Below are positions 38,332 to 47,271 of a DNA stretch of 64,000 nucleotides, in pieces; position 1 is the stretch's first letter, and every line of letters starts with the position of its first letter. The notes beneath the pieces are model-generated. The model ran no database searches and was not told the origin of the DNA. It was given only the letters and a program-made list of their open reading frames with translations. This DNA is from Limnohabitans sp. MMS-10A-192. GTDB lineage: Bacteria > Pseudomonadota > Gammaproteobacteria > Burkholderiales > Burkholderiaceae_C. The translations under genes were made by a program, and so were the position numbers. The stretch is from the NCBI RefSeq assembly GCF_003063335.1, contig NZ_NERX01000001.1, forward strand, positions 310,001 through 374,000, written 5' to 3'.

Positions 38332-40216
38332 GCAGCGCATGCATTTGGTGCCACGCGGCACGATGGTCGCGCTGGTGGGCAACCCCAATTGCGGCAAGAC
38401 GGCTTTGTTCAACCGCCTGACGGGCAGCCACCAAAAGGTGGCCAACTACGCCGGTGCCACGGTCGAGAAAAAAGAAGGTCGTCTGGCCTTGCCCGATGGC
38501 ACCGCGCTGCGCTTGCTGGATTTGCCCGGTGTTTACAGCCTCTACCCCCGGTCTGACGATGAGCGCGTGGCCTGCGATGTGTTGATGGGCAATTCCCTCG
38601 GAGAAAAGCGCCCCGATGCGCTGGTCTGTGTGGTGGATGCGACCAATTTGCGCCGTGGCCTGCGCTTGGTGCTGGCGGTCAAACGTTTGGGTCTGCCGTG
38701 TCTGGTGGTGCTCAACATGGCCGATCTGGCCGCAGGCCGTGGCCTGAAGATCGACCCCGCTGCCTTGTCGCGGGCGCTGGGCTTGCCGGTGGTCACCAGT
38801 GTGGCCGTCCACACCGGGGGTGACGCGGCCGTGCGCGATTGGTTGGCCTCGCGGCCTTGGGTGGACGGGGGGCCTGTGCATTTGGCCGATGAGGGCTCGG
38901 GCGCACAGGCGGCCAGCACCGAAGCCGACCATGTGCAGGTGCAGACCCTTTTGCGGGATCTGCATCTGGATTCTTTGGTGCCAGATGCACTGAGCGACCG
39001 CATCGACCGTGTGGTGCTGCACCCGTGGGCAGGGCCTGTGATCTTGCTGGCGGTGCTGTTTTTGGTGTTTCAGGCGGTGTTTGCCTGGGCGACCTGGCCC
39101 ATGGATCAGATCAAGGCTGGCACCGACATGCTGTCGGCTGCGGCCTTGCAGGCGCTGCCCGAGGCCTGGTGGCGCGACCTGCTGGTGCAGGGGCTCTTGG
39201 CGGGCATGGGCGGTGTGCTGGTGTTCTTGCCGCAAATTTTGATTTTGTTTTTCTTCATCTTGCTGCTTGAAGAGTCGGGCTATTTGCCGCGCGCGGCATT
39301 TTTGCTCGACCGCATCATGGGCGGGGTGGGGCTGTCGGGGCGCTCGTTCATTCCGCTGCTGTCGAGCTTTGCCTGCGCGGTGCCTGGCATCATGGCCACG
39401 CGCACCATTGCCAACCGGCGTGACCGGATGGTGACGATCTTGATTGCGCCTTTGATGACTTGCTCGGCCCGCTTGCCGATCTACACCTTGCTGATCTCGG
39501 CCTTCATCCCGGCCAGCACCTGGGGCGGCATGCAGTTGCAAGGGCTGGTGCTTTTGGGCCTGTACCTCACGGGCATTGCCGGTGGCATGGCGGTGTCCTG
39601 GGTGCTCAAGCAGCTCACGCGCTCGGGGCGTCAGTCGCGCCCCTTGATGATGGAGCTGCCGTCTTACCACTGGCCCACCTGGCGCAATCTGGCCATGGGC
39701 TTGTGGCAGCGGGCCTGGATTTTTTTGCGCCGCGTGGGCACGGTGATCTTGCTGCTCACGGTGGCGCTGTGGGCGCTGGCCAGTTACCCCGCGGCCCCCG
39801 CCGGTGCCGTGGGCCCAGCCATCGAGCACAGCTATGCCGGGCAGATCGGCCATGTGCTGCTGGTGCTGTTTGCGCCACTGGGCTTCAATTGGCAAATCAG
39901 TGTGGCGCTGCTGACGGGCATGGCCGCCCGCGAAGTGGCCATTGGTGCGCTGGCCACGGTGTATGCCGTGGTGGCCGCAGACGGCGGCGCCACCGCCACA
40001 GCGCTGGCACCGGTGCTGGCCGGGCAGTGGAGCCTGGCCACCGGCATGGCGCTGTTGGCTTGGTACATCTTCGCGCCGCAGTGCCTGTCCACGCTGGTGG
40101 CGATTCACCGCGAAAGCGGTAGTTGGAAACTGCCCGCCATCACCTTGCTCTACCAGCTGGCGCTGGCTTACGGCGCGGCGTTCATCACCTTCCGGGTGGT
40201 GTCGGCCTGGGTCTGA
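38324..40216 (+). CDS. feoB: Ferrous iron transporter FeoB
   Basis: A 630-residue inner-membrane Fe(II) importer. The N-terminal G domain shows G1 GNPNCGKT (residues 19-26), G3 DLPGVYSL and G4 NMAD. The membrane part has the two Gate motifs, including LLSSFACAVPGIMATRT, with the conserved Cys. It is shorter than E. coli FeoB (773 residues), mostly through a compact linker and C-terminus. No FeoC gene follows. The start ATG overlaps feoA; an ATG five codons later is possible. Confidence 0.94.
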   Translation: MREQRMHLVPRGTMVALVGNPNCGKTALFNRLTGSHQKVANYAGATVEKKEGRLALPDGTALRLLDLPGVYSLYPRSDDERVACDVLMGNSLGEKRPDALVCVVDATNLRRGLRLVLAVKRLGLPCLVVLNMADLAAGRGLKIDPAALSRALGLPVVTSVAVHTGGDAAVRDWLASRPWVDGGPVHLADEGSGAQAASTEADHVQVQTLLRDLHLDSLVPDALSDRIDRVVLHPWAGPVILLAVLFLVFQAVFAWATWPMDQIKAGTDMLSAAALQALPEAWWRDLLVQGLLAGMGGVLVFLPQILILFFFILLLEESGYLPRAAFLLDRIMGGVGLSGRSFIPLLSSFACAVPGIMATRTIANRRDRMVTILIAPLMTCSARLPIYTLLISAFIPASTWGGMQLQGLVLLGLYLTGIAGGMAVSWVLKQLTRSGRQSRPLMMELPSYHWPTWRNLAMGLWQRAWIFLRRVGTVILLLTVALWALASYPAAPAGAVGPAIEHSYAGQIGHVLLVLFAPLGFNWQISVALLTGMAAREVAIGALATVYAVVAADGGATATALAPVLAGQWSLATGMALLAWYIFAPQCLSTLVAIHRESGSWKLPAITLLYQLALAYGAAFITFRVVSAWV

Positions 40217-40258
40217 TGCGCCGGGCTGGGCGGCTCAATTGACCATGGAGTTCACGCC

Positions 40259-41017
40259 GTGCCCATCCACTATTCACGCAAACTGACGGGGCGCAAACGC
40301 AGCGCCGACGCCAATCGGCAGCTCGGACTCGTCTTGGCCTTTGTGGCCGGTGCGGCCAATGCGGGCGGTTTCTTGGCGGTGTCGCAATACACATCGCACA
40401 TGACGGGCATTGTTTCGGCCATGGCCGATCATTTGGCATTGGGAGAGTTTCGGGCTTACCTCACCGGGTTTGGCGCGCTCTTGTCCTTCATCGGCGGGGC
40501 GGCTTGCTCGGCCATTTTGGTCAATGTTGGCAGGCAGCACCGTCTGCACAGCGAATTTGCCATGCCGCTGGTGCTCGAGGCGGTGTTGCTGCTTTGTTTT
40601 GGTTTTCTGGGTGAGCGCTTGTCGCACATTGCGGGCTTGTTTGTGCCCATGACCGTGATGCTGCTGAGCTTCATCATGGGGCTGCAAAATGCCCTGGTCA
40701 CCAAGATTTCCCGGTCTGAAATCCGCACCACCCATGTCACCGGTTTGGTCACAGACATTGGCATTGAAATGGGCAAAGCGGTTTATGGCTTGGCGGCTCA
40801 AGCGGGCCATCAATCCCCCGTGAAGGCCAGCGCTGCGCGTTTACAGATTTTGCTTTTTCTGGCGTTCAGCTTCTTTTTGGGTGGCGTTTTGGGGGCCTTG
40901 GGCTTCAAGCACCTGGGTTATGTGGCAACGGTACCGCTGGCGCTGATCTTGATTTTGTTGGCCAGCGTACCTGCCATCGACGACATGAGTCACTGGCTGC
41001 GCCGGCTGAATGCTTGA
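40259..41017 (+). CDS. YoaK/DUF1275 family membrane protein
   Basis: A 252-residue protein with about six hydrophobic helices, of the DUF1275 (YoaK) family: LVLAFVAGAANAGGFLAVSQYTSHMTG, split here, and IMGLQNALVTKISRSEIRTTHVTG are characteristic. Function unknown; a transport role is guessed for the family. A GTG start is used, with GGAG eight bases upstream. It follows feoB by 42 bases but is not obviously linked in function. Confidence 0.83.
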   Translation: MPIHYSRKLTGRKRSADANRQLGLVLAFVAGAANAGGFLAVSQYTSHMTGIVSAMADHLALGEFRAYLTGFGALLSFIGGAACSAILVNVGRQHRLHSEFAMPLVLEAVLLLCFGFLGERLSHIAGLFVPMTVMLLSFIMGLQNALVTKISRSEIRTTHVTGLVTDIGIEMGKAVYGLAAQAGHQSPVKASAARLQILLFLAFSFFLGGVLGALGFKHLGYVATVPLALILILLASVPAIDDMSHWLRRLNA

Positions 41018-41071
41018 TGCACGCGCACAAGGATGACAGACAGATCTTGCACTTGGGAGTAAGTTGCACAC

Positions 41072-41539
41072 ATGCTGAATCTACCCACCCCCACCCTGAA
41101 ATTTTTCGCCGATTTGTCTGTCCAGGTGGACAAGCCGCAGGAGGTGGGTCAAACCCACCACGGCGTGCGCCGCTTGATCCCGATTCTGGGCGGGCAGGTG
41201 CAAGGCGACGGCTGGACGGCCCGCGTCCTGCACGGCGGTGCCGATTTCCAGTTGATCCTCAACCCGCGCATGGCCGAGCTCGATGCCCGCTACATGCTCG
41301 AGACCGATGGCGGCGATTTGATTTTTGTGCAAAACCACGCGGTGCGCACCGCCGCCCCCGAGGTGATGGCCAAGCTCATCCGGGGCGAGCCTGTGCCACC
41401 TGAGGCGGTGTATTTCCGTTGCACGCCGAGCTTTGAGACCGCATCGGCCGCTTTGGGCTGGATCACCGAACGCCTGTTTGTGGGTACGGGTGCACGCCAC
41501 CCTGACCAGGTCGTGATGCGGTTTTTTGAAGTGGCTTGA
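41072..41539 (+). CDS. DUF3237 family protein
   Basis: A 155-residue soluble protein of the DUF3237 family, probably a beta-barrel. Typical segments are THHGVRRLIPILGGQVQGDGW, split by the limit of this field, GGADFQLILNP, DARYMLETDGGDLIFVQN and YFRCTPSFETASAALGWI. Function unknown. No signal peptide. It is convergent with the DUF1993 gene eight bases away; an imperfect hairpin (GCGCAGG/CCTGCGC) spans the two stops. Confidence 0.78.
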   Translation: MLNLPTPTLKFFADLSVQVDKPQEVGQTHHGVRRLIPILGGQVQGDGWTARVLHGGADFQLILNPRMAELDARYMLETDGGDLIFVQNHAVRTAAPEVMAKLIRGEPVPPEAVYFRCTPSFETASAALGWITERLFVGTGARHPDQVVMRFFEVA

Positions 41540-41547
41540 GCGCAGGC

Positions 41548-42063
41548 TCAGCCCTGCGCGCCCATGAGGTAATCCACCTTGCCCACATCCACGCCGTTGT
41601 GGCGCAGGATGGTGTAGGCCGTGGTGATGTGGAAGTACATGTTTGGCAGCATCCAGCCCGTGAGGTAGTTCTGGCCGGACAGGGTGCGGGTTTTGCCCGG
41701 ACCTGCGGGGAAGGTGATCTCTTTGTCTTCGGTGCCGTCCAGCGCAGCCGCAGGCACGGTGGCGATGAAGGCCAGGGTTTTCTGGATGCGCTCTTGCAGC
41801 TGGGCCAGTGAGGTTTCGGTGTCGTCAAACTTGGGCGCTTCGATGCCGCTCAAACGGGCCACGCCGTTTTTCACCGCGTCGCAGGCGATCAGCACTTGGC
41901 GGGTGAAGGGGAACATGTCGGGGGCCAGGCGGTAGGTGGTCAGCGCCGTGGGGTCGATCTTTTTGGCTTCGACGAACTGCTCGGCCTTGGCCAGGATGTG
42001 GCTCAAGTTGCTCAGCATGCGGGTGCACACGGGCAGGCTGGCGCTGGACATGGAAAGGGTCAT
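41548..42063 (-). CDS. DUF1993 family protein
   Basis: A 171-residue, mostly helical protein of the DUF1993 family, related in fold to DinB-like four-helix bundles. Segments LSNLSHILAKAEQF, RLAPDMFPFTRQVLIACDAVK and MLPNMYFHITTAYTILRHNG are recognisable. Function unknown. The ATG at 42063 is used because it opens with the family N-terminus; ten further in-frame codons upstream are ignored. Confidence 0.8.
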   Translation of the reverse strand: MTLSMSSASLPVCTRMLSNLSHILAKAEQFVEAKKIDPTALTTYRLAPDMFPFTRQVLIACDAVKNGVARLSGIEAPKFDDTETSLAQLQERIQKTLAFIATVPAAALDGTEDKEITFPAGPGKTRTLSGQNYLTGWMLPNMYFHITTAYTILRHNGVDVGKVDYLMGAQG

Positions 42064-42104
42064 GAAGGTCTCCGGTTGTTGTTGAAAAGTCAAGGGTTGG
42101 AAAT

Positions 42105-42683
42105 TCAGGCGTTGACCACAGGCAATGCCTGGACCGCCTCGCCAATGGCGTAAAAGTGCCCGCCTGCCACATGGTGCAAGCTGCGCAGTTCGGGTGCTGC
42201 GTCTTCAAAGTGCCAGCGGCCTTGGCTGAACACACGTTCATCGGCCCAGGCCCCGACCACCTCGGCCAGGATCAAATCGTGCGGCCCCGCCACATGGGCG
42301 GTGGCGGGCAACACGCGGCATTCGAGTTGCGCGATGCAGCCGTCCACCAAGGGCACGCCGGTCAGCGGTGCGGATTGGGTGCTGATCTTGCAACGGTTCA
42401 GCTTGTCGGGGTAGTTCTTGCCGCTCATGCCGCCTGCGGCCATGACCAGGTCTTTCATGGCCACCGTGGGCACGCAGAGGCTGAGCACACCGGAGGCGTC
42501 GATCAACTCTCGGCTGAGGGTGCTCTTGTCCACGACGACCGCCACCTTGGGCGTGTCAAAGTCCAGTGGCATGGCCCAGGCCGCGGCCATCACATTGCTG
42601 CGGCCCCCGTGGGCGCTGCCCACCAGCACGGTGGGCCCGTGGTTGAGCAGGCGGTAGGCGTGTTTCAGTTCAACGGTTTGCAT
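42105..42683 (-). CDS. Flavin reductase-like, FMN-binding split-barrel protein
   Basis: A 192-residue protein of the flavin reductase family. TVLVGSAHGGRSNVMAAAWAMP and VDKSTLSRELIDASGVLSLC match the FMN-binding split barrel. Such proteins bind FMN and reduce flavin for a partner monooxygenase or act on small substrates; no partner is adjacent. It starts seven bases after the stop of the small lipoprotein gene. Confidence 0.85.
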   Translation of the reverse strand: MQTVELKHAYRLLNHGPTVLVGSAHGGRSNVMAAAWAMPLDFDTPKVAVVVDKSTLSRELIDASGVLSLCVPTVAMKDLVMAAGGMSGKNYPDKLNRCKISTQSAPLTGVPLVDGCIAQLECRVLPATAHVAGPHDLILAEVVGAWADERVFSQGRWHFEDAAPELRSLHHVAGGHFYAIGEAVQALPVVNA

Positions 42684-42689
42684 GGTCGG

Positions 42690-42890
42690 TCAGCGGATTT
42701 CAGGGCGCGTCGAGCGCTCCTTTTCGTATTGGTCGTAGCGCGGCAAGCCCTGGTTGGGGGGTGCATTGGTGCCGACGGCGTTGGCTTTTTCTTGGGCGCG
42801 TATGCCTTCGTACACGGCTTGTGACGAAGTCAGGCCACAGCCGGTCAAGCCGGTCAGCAGCGTCAGTGCGATGAGGGGTTTGTGGCGCAT
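42690..42890 (-). CDS. Small predicted lipoprotein (66 aa)
   Basis: A 66-residue protein with a lipoprotein signal (MRHKPLIALTLLTGLTGCGL, lipobox LTGC, Cys18). The mature part is short and polar, with Tyr and charged residues (AVYEGIRAQEKANAVG) and a Pro-containing end. The ATG is used; upstream in-frame codons are not lipoprotein-like. It sits between the RidA and flavin reductase genes. No family recognised. Confidence 0.75.
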   Translation of the reverse strand: MRHKPLIALTLLTGLTGCGLTSSQAVYEGIRAQEKANAVGTNAPPNQGLPRYDQYEKERSTRPEIR

Positions 42891-42990
42891 GAGCCGGGTT
42901 TGCCAAGATTTGTCGGGGCTGAAGCCATTGGCCTGCAAGCGGGATGAACGCAAGTCGACAGCTTCAGCATCGACGCGTCGATGCCGTGGA

Positions 42991-43449
42991 TCACGCCAGT
43001 TCAGCAATGAGTTCGATCTCGACGCAAGCGCCCAGTGGGATTTGGGCCACGCCAAAAGCGCTGCGGGCGTGGGCGCCGACTTGCGGGCCGAAGACCTGGC
43101 CCAGCAATTCGCTGCAGCCGTTGGTGACCAGATGCTGCTCGGTGAAGTCGCCGGTCGAGTTGACCAGGCTCATGACTTTGACGATGCGCTTGACCTTGTT
43201 CAGGTCGCCCACGGCGGCGTGCAGGGTGCCCATCAGGTCAATCGCCACGGCGCGGGCGGCTTGCTGGCCTTCGGCAGTGCTTATGTCTTTGCCCAATTGG
43301 CCGGCCCAGACCTTGCCGTCTTTCTTGGCGATGTGGCCCGACAAAAAAACCATGTTGCCGCTTTGCACAAAGGGCACATAGGCCGCAGCGGGCACCGCCA
43401 CGGGGGGCAGTTCGATGTTCAGGGATTTCAGGGTGTCGTAAACGCTCAT
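42991..43449 (-). CDS. RidA/YjgF/YER057c/UK114 family protein
   Basis: A 152-residue member of the Rid superfamily: YVPFVQSGNMVFLSGHIAKKDGKV and the C-terminal QIPLGACVEIELIAEL. The key Arg that defines deaminating RidA proteins (in the R-x-A-x-A-V-A-Q-L region, position before the last strand) is not clearly present; the matching segment reads HARSAFGVAQIPLG. It may belong to another Rid subgroup. Role: removal of reactive enamine/imine intermediates or unknown. Confidence 0.85.
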   Translation of the reverse strand: MSVYDTLKSLNIELPPVAVPAAAYVPFVQSGNMVFLSGHIAKKDGKVWAGQLGKDISTAEGQQAARAVAIDLMGTLHAAVGDLNKVKRIVKVMSLVNSTGDFTEQHLVTNGCSELLGQVFGPQVGAHARSAFGVAQIPLGACVEIELIAELA

Positions 43450-43540
43450 GGTCAGATGTCAAAAAGGGTTGAATGGAGCATTCCAGCGTGGGCGGGAACG
43501 GCCAGAAACCGATTGTCGCCGAAGGGGCGGGAGGACGGGC

Positions 43541-44440
43541 TCATTCGTCCATCGGTGCCACCGTGACGGCCACTTCCAGCGTGTGTTCGCCGCCGCCTTG
43601 CAGCACGCCGCGCAGGGGCGAGACGTCGGCAAAGTCGCGGCCCACGGCCAGGCGCACATAGTCCAGGCCCGGGCTGGCCAGGCCTGTGCGGTTGTTGGTC
43701 GGGTCCAGATCGAGCCAGCCTTGACAAGCGTGGCTGGCCAACTCGGGCACATACACCGAGGCCCAGGCATGCGAGGCGTCGCTGCCCACTAGGCGTGGCT
43801 GACCAGGCGGCGGCTGGGTCAGCAGGTAGCCGCTCACGTAACGGGCGGGCAGGCCCAGCGAACGCAGGCAGGCCAGCATGATGTGCGCAAAGTCCTGGCA
43901 CACGCCGCGTTTGGCCTGCAGGGCTTCGAGCGCCGGGGTGTTGATGTCGGTGCTTTGCGAGGCGTAGGTGAAGTCGCGGTGCATGCGCGCCGTCAGGTCT
44001 TGTGCGGCTTGCATCAAGGGGCGGCCGGGTGAAAAGCTGCTTTGCGCATAGGCCAAAAAGGCCTCGTGCACGGGCGCATGGTGCGAGCCAAAGACAAAGC
44101 CGTTGTTCACATCGGCCGCATGCCCGCCCCGGTAGCGGAAATGCTCGCGCACCGATTCCCAGCTTTGAGAGGACGTGCCAGGTTCAATCGCCGAGGTGTT
44201 CAGCTCGCTGTAGGCGCGCACCAGCAAGCCGTCGTGCGGGTGGGTCAGGGCCCAGTAGGCGCGGTGGTTGCAATAGGCGTCCACACTGTGCTGCACGTTC
44301 GCTGTGGGCTCCACATACAGGCTGTGGCTGAGCACTTGCTGGCAAGGTGAGTTGGCCGGTTGCAGGTGCGCCACATGCTGCGCGGTTTGCACGGCAGGGC
44401 TGTAGCGGTATCGGGTTTCGTGGGTGATGGCCAAACGCAT
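43541..44440 (-). CDS. Transglutaminase-like protein (Bact_transglu_N plus transglutaminase core)
   Basis: A 299-residue protein. The N-terminal domain (MRLAITHETRYRYSPAVQTA) is the bacterial transglutaminase N-domain. The papain-like core shows Cys181 (RGVCQDFAH), His224 (DASHAWASVYV) and Asp246 (WLDLDPTNN), a complete triad. No signal peptide, so it acts in the cytoplasm. It follows the fused ATP-grasp/alpha-E gene by 12 bases and is the last gene of a three-gene operon. It may cut or exchange amide bonds made by the ATP-grasp enzymes; this is inferred. Confidence 0.9.
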   Translation of the reverse strand: MRLAITHETRYRYSPAVQTAQHVAHLQPANSPCQQVLSHSLYVEPTANVQHSVDAYCNHRAYWALTHPHDGLLVRAYSELNTSAIEPGTSSQSWESVREHFRYRGGHAADVNNGFVFGSHHAPVHEAFLAYAQSSFSPGRPLMQAAQDLTARMHRDFTYASQSTDINTPALEALQAKRGVCQDFAHIMLACLRSLGLPARYVSGYLLTQPPPGQPRLVGSDASHAWASVYVPELASHACQGWLDLDPTNNRTGLASPGLDYVRLAVGRDFADVSPLRGVLQGGGEHTLEVAVTVAPMDE

Positions 44441-44452
44441 GGGAACAATCGC

Positions 44453-47257
44453 TCAAGCGCCAAAGCTGAAACGGGCTTCACCGCTGTGGGTGAAAAACAG
44501 CGCGCACAGTTGGTCGGACACCTGCCTTGCGGCGCTTTGGCAATGCGCCAAAGCCGCATGCAAGGGCAGGGGCTGGGCCGAACCCGTGAAGTGGGCATCG
44601 GGCGCGCTGTACAAGGGCCACAAGGCTTCGGGCGTGAGGTCCACCAGCCGCGGCACCCAGTCGGCCAGCGGCACGGTGGCGCCATCGGCCAGATTGCCCA
44701 TGCGCAGCAGGCGTGAGCGCAAGGTGTGCGCCACCCAGCCCAGGGCGCGGGGGTTGTCGGGGTTGGTGACCAGCAGGTCCATCAGGGCCTGCGGTGTGCG
44801 GCTTTGCTGGTATTGCGCGTGGAAGCTGATGGTGCTGTCAAACAGGTCCAGCACCGCGTCAAAGCCCGCTTGCTCGCCGATCAGGCCGCCTTGCACGGCT
44901 TCGCTCAAGGCGCTCGACAAAAACTCCAGCCGCTCGATGTGGCGGCCAATCGACAAGAGGCGCCAGCCATCGTCGCGCGTCATGCGGTCGGTCTGCGCAC
45001 CGGTCAGGGCCGCCAGCATCTGGCTGGTTTCGCCCAGCAGGGCTTGCACTTCCACCGTGTCTTGCGAGTTGTCGCTGGCCACCGAGTTGAAAAAGCGCGA
45101 TTCGGCTTGCTCGAGCAGCCGCCAGTGTTCGGGCGACAGGCGCTCGCGCACCGAAGAGGCCGCCAGCCGCACCGAGCGCAGGTTAAAACCCACGCTGGTG
45201 GCCAAGGTCTTGTCCCAGAGCCCGGCGATCATCGAACGCTCAAACACGCGGTGCGACAGACCAGCGGCAGGCACGCCCGGGCGCACCAGGCCGTGGCGCG
45301 TGGCCATGCGGGTGATGAAGTTCAAAAGCAGCGGCTGGTTCTGGTTTTCGCTGTTCAAAATCTCCAGACTCATGCGCACCAGACGCAAGGTGTTTTCGGT
45401 GCGCTCGGTGTAGCGGCCCATCCAGAACAGGTTTTCTGCGGCGCGGCTGGTGACCAGGCGCTGGCGCTGGGGTGTAGGCGAGGCATTCGCCATGCCGGAG
45501 GCGGACTCGTCGTCGCGAGGAGCGAAGCGACGTGGCGATCCATGCGGTGTGTCGCTGACCGATGTGTCGGGTGAAGACATGGATGGCCGCGCTTCGCTCG
45601 CCATGACAGAGTGGGATCCGCTCGCCATGGCGGGGTTTGATGCGTCATCGCGAGGCGCGAAGCGGTGTGGCGATCCAGTCTCGGCACGCGAGCTGTTACT
45701 CGAATGGGCACTGCCTTCGGCTGATGCGGCTTGCACCCACACATCGGCACTGCTGCCACCGCGCTGCATGGAGGCGATGCCCTCGCGCGTGCCCAAGCGC
45801 GCCAGGCCGCCGGGCAAGACTTGCCAGCCGCCTTGCGCGTCGGCCACGGCAAACACACGCAGCACCACCGGGCGCGATTCGATCCGGGCTTGGCCGCCGG
45901 GCGGTGTTTGCCAGGTGGGCTGGTGCGACAGTGGCAACCACGACTGCAAGGTGTGGGCGTCCGGATCTCGCAAGATGCGCCCGGCCCATTCGTCTTGCTC
46001 GCGGCGGCTGAGCTGGTGACCGAGCACCGGCTCGAAGCTGTGGCGATCGGTGTTGTAGGGGTAGGTGGGCTTGATCACACAACTGCTGATGCGTGGCAAC
46101 ACCTCTTGCAAGGCAGCCGCCTCGCCGCACCACCAGCTGGGGATGGCGGGCAGCTGCAGCTCTTCGTCCAGCAGCGCACGCGCCAAGGACGGCATGAAGC
46201 CCAAGAGCGCGTTCGATTCCAGAAAGCCCGAGCCGGGCGTGTTGGCCACCAGCAGGTTGCCGCTGCGCACGGCTTGCAAGAGACCGGGCACGCCCAACGT
46301 CGATTCGGCGCGCAGCTCCAGCGGGTCGAGCCAATCGTCGTCCACCCGCTTCAAGAGCCCGTGCACCGGCTGCAGGCCTTGCAAGGTCTTGAGGTAAAGC
46401 CGTTCATCGCGCACTGTCAGGTCGTTGCCTTGCACCAGACTCAGGCCCAGATAGCGGGCCAGGTAGGCGTGCTCGAAATAGGTTTCGTTGTAGGGGCCGG
46501 GCGTGAGCAGCGCGATGTGGGCCGAGGCCCCGGCCGGGCTGCGCGCCTTGATGCCGTCGATCAGCGTGCGGTAGGTCTCGGCCAGGCGCTGCACCGGAAA
46601 GCCTTCAAAGGCTTGTGGAAACAAGCGCGAGACGATGAGCCGGTTTTCCAGCAGGTAGCCCAGGCCCGACGGCGCTTGGGTGCGCTGCGACAGGAGCCAC
46701 CAGCAGCCGTCCGGCCCACGGGCCAGGTCAAACGCGGCCAGCGACAAATAGCGCCCCCCCACAGGCGGCACGCCGTGCATGGCAGGCAGGTAAGCGGGGT
46801 GGCCCTGGATCAGCGCCGCAGGCAATTGCCCGCTGAGCACCAGATTTTGCGGGCCATAGGCGTCGGCCATGATGCGTTCGAGCAGCTGCATGCGCTGCAG
46901 CACGCCCGCTTCGATCTGCGCCCAGTTGGCCTCGGGCACCATGAGCGGGAACAGGTCGAGTGACCAGGGGCGCTGCGGCTGGTCGGCGGCGGCATACACG
47001 TTGTAGGTGATGCCGTTGTCACGCACTTGCCGCTGCAAATTGCCCATGCGGGCGTTCAGACCCTCCAGGCCTTCGGCACCCAGGTGCTGGATGAAGGTTT
47101 GCCAAGCCGCGCTCATGCAGGTGGCGGGCACCTGCGTGTGGGTCAGTCCACGCAGCTCGTCCCAGTGGCCCTCGGGCGCGGCCAGCGCCTGGTGCGCCAG
47201 CCAGTTCATGGCTTGCGCGTCCAGGGGCTCGGGTGTGCCGTGGCGGGATGCATTCAT
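44453..47257 (-). CDS. Fused circularly permuted ATP-grasp and alpha-E protein
   Basis: A 934-residue two-domain protein. Residues about 60-510 are a circularly permuted type 2 ATP-grasp domain (LTPGPYNETYFEHAYLARYL, KRVDDDWLDP, CVIKPTYPYNT). Residues about 600-934 are an alpha-E domain (SRAAENLFWMGRYTERTENT). The same two domains exist as separate genes at 53549 and 55100. The linker, about residues 526-586, is encoded by palindromic repeats and is low in complexity (two SPxRFAPRDD copies). ATP-grasp proteins of this type are predicted amidoligases. It lies between two transglutaminase-type genes with gaps of 12 and 14 bases. Confidence 0.9.
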   Translation of the reverse strand: MNASRHGTPEPLDAQAMNWLAHQALAAPEGHWDELRGLTHTQVPATCMSAAWQTFIQHLGAEGLEGLNARMGNLQRQVRDNGITYNVYAAADQPQRPWSLDLFPLMVPEANWAQIEAGVLQRMQLLERIMADAYGPQNLVLSGQLPAALIQGHPAYLPAMHGVPPVGGRYLSLAAFDLARGPDGCWWLLSQRTQAPSGLGYLLENRLIVSRLFPQAFEGFPVQRLAETYRTLIDGIKARSPAGASAHIALLTPGPYNETYFEHAYLARYLGLSLVQGNDLTVRDERLYLKTLQGLQPVHGLLKRVDDDWLDPLELRAESTLGVPGLLQAVRSGNLLVANTPGSGFLESNALLGFMPSLARALLDEELQLPAIPSWWCGEAAALQEVLPRISSCVIKPTYPYNTDRHSFEPVLGHQLSRREQDEWAGRILRDPDAHTLQSWLPLSHQPTWQTPPGGQARIESRPVVLRVFAVADAQGGWQVLPGGLARLGTREGIASMQRGGSSADVWVQAASAEGSAHSSNSSRAETGSPHRFAPRDDASNPAMASGSHSVMASEARPSMSSPDTSVSDTPHGSPRRFAPRDDESASGMANASPTPQRQRLVTSRAAENLFWMGRYTERTENTLRLVRMSLEILNSENQNQPLLLNFITRMATRHGLVRPGVPAAGLSHRVFERSMIAGLWDKTLATSVGFNLRSVRLAASSVRERLSPEHWRLLEQAESRFFNSVASDNSQDTVEVQALLGETSQMLAALTGAQTDRMTRDDGWRLLSIGRHIERLEFLSSALSEAVQGGLIGEQAGFDAVLDLFDSTISFHAQYQQSRTPQALMDLLVTNPDNPRALGWVAHTLRSRLLRMGNLADGATVPLADWVPRLVDLTPEALWPLYSAPDAHFTGSAQPLPLHAALAHCQSAARQVSDQLCALFFTHSGEARFSFGA
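45506..45680. repeat. Family B palindromic repeats inside a coding sequence
   Basis: GTCGTCGCGAGGAGCGAAGC (from 45508) with GACGTGGCGATCCATG faces CATGGATGGCCGCGCTTCGC and TCGCCATGAC (ending 45606), forming one full element. A second copy, GTCATCGCGAGGCGCGAAGC and GTGTGGCGATCCA, begins at 45644. Both match the intergenic family B element at 5900. The reading frame of the host gene continues through them. Confidence 0.88.
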
Positions 47258-47271
47258 TCAACCATTGTCGC

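Noticed and set aside
41540-41559. GCGCAGG/CCTGCGC hairpin as a terminator between the DUF3237 and DUF1993 genes
   Set aside because: The stem is good but there is no T-run on either strand and it overlaps the last codons of the DUF1993 gene, so termination is not supported.
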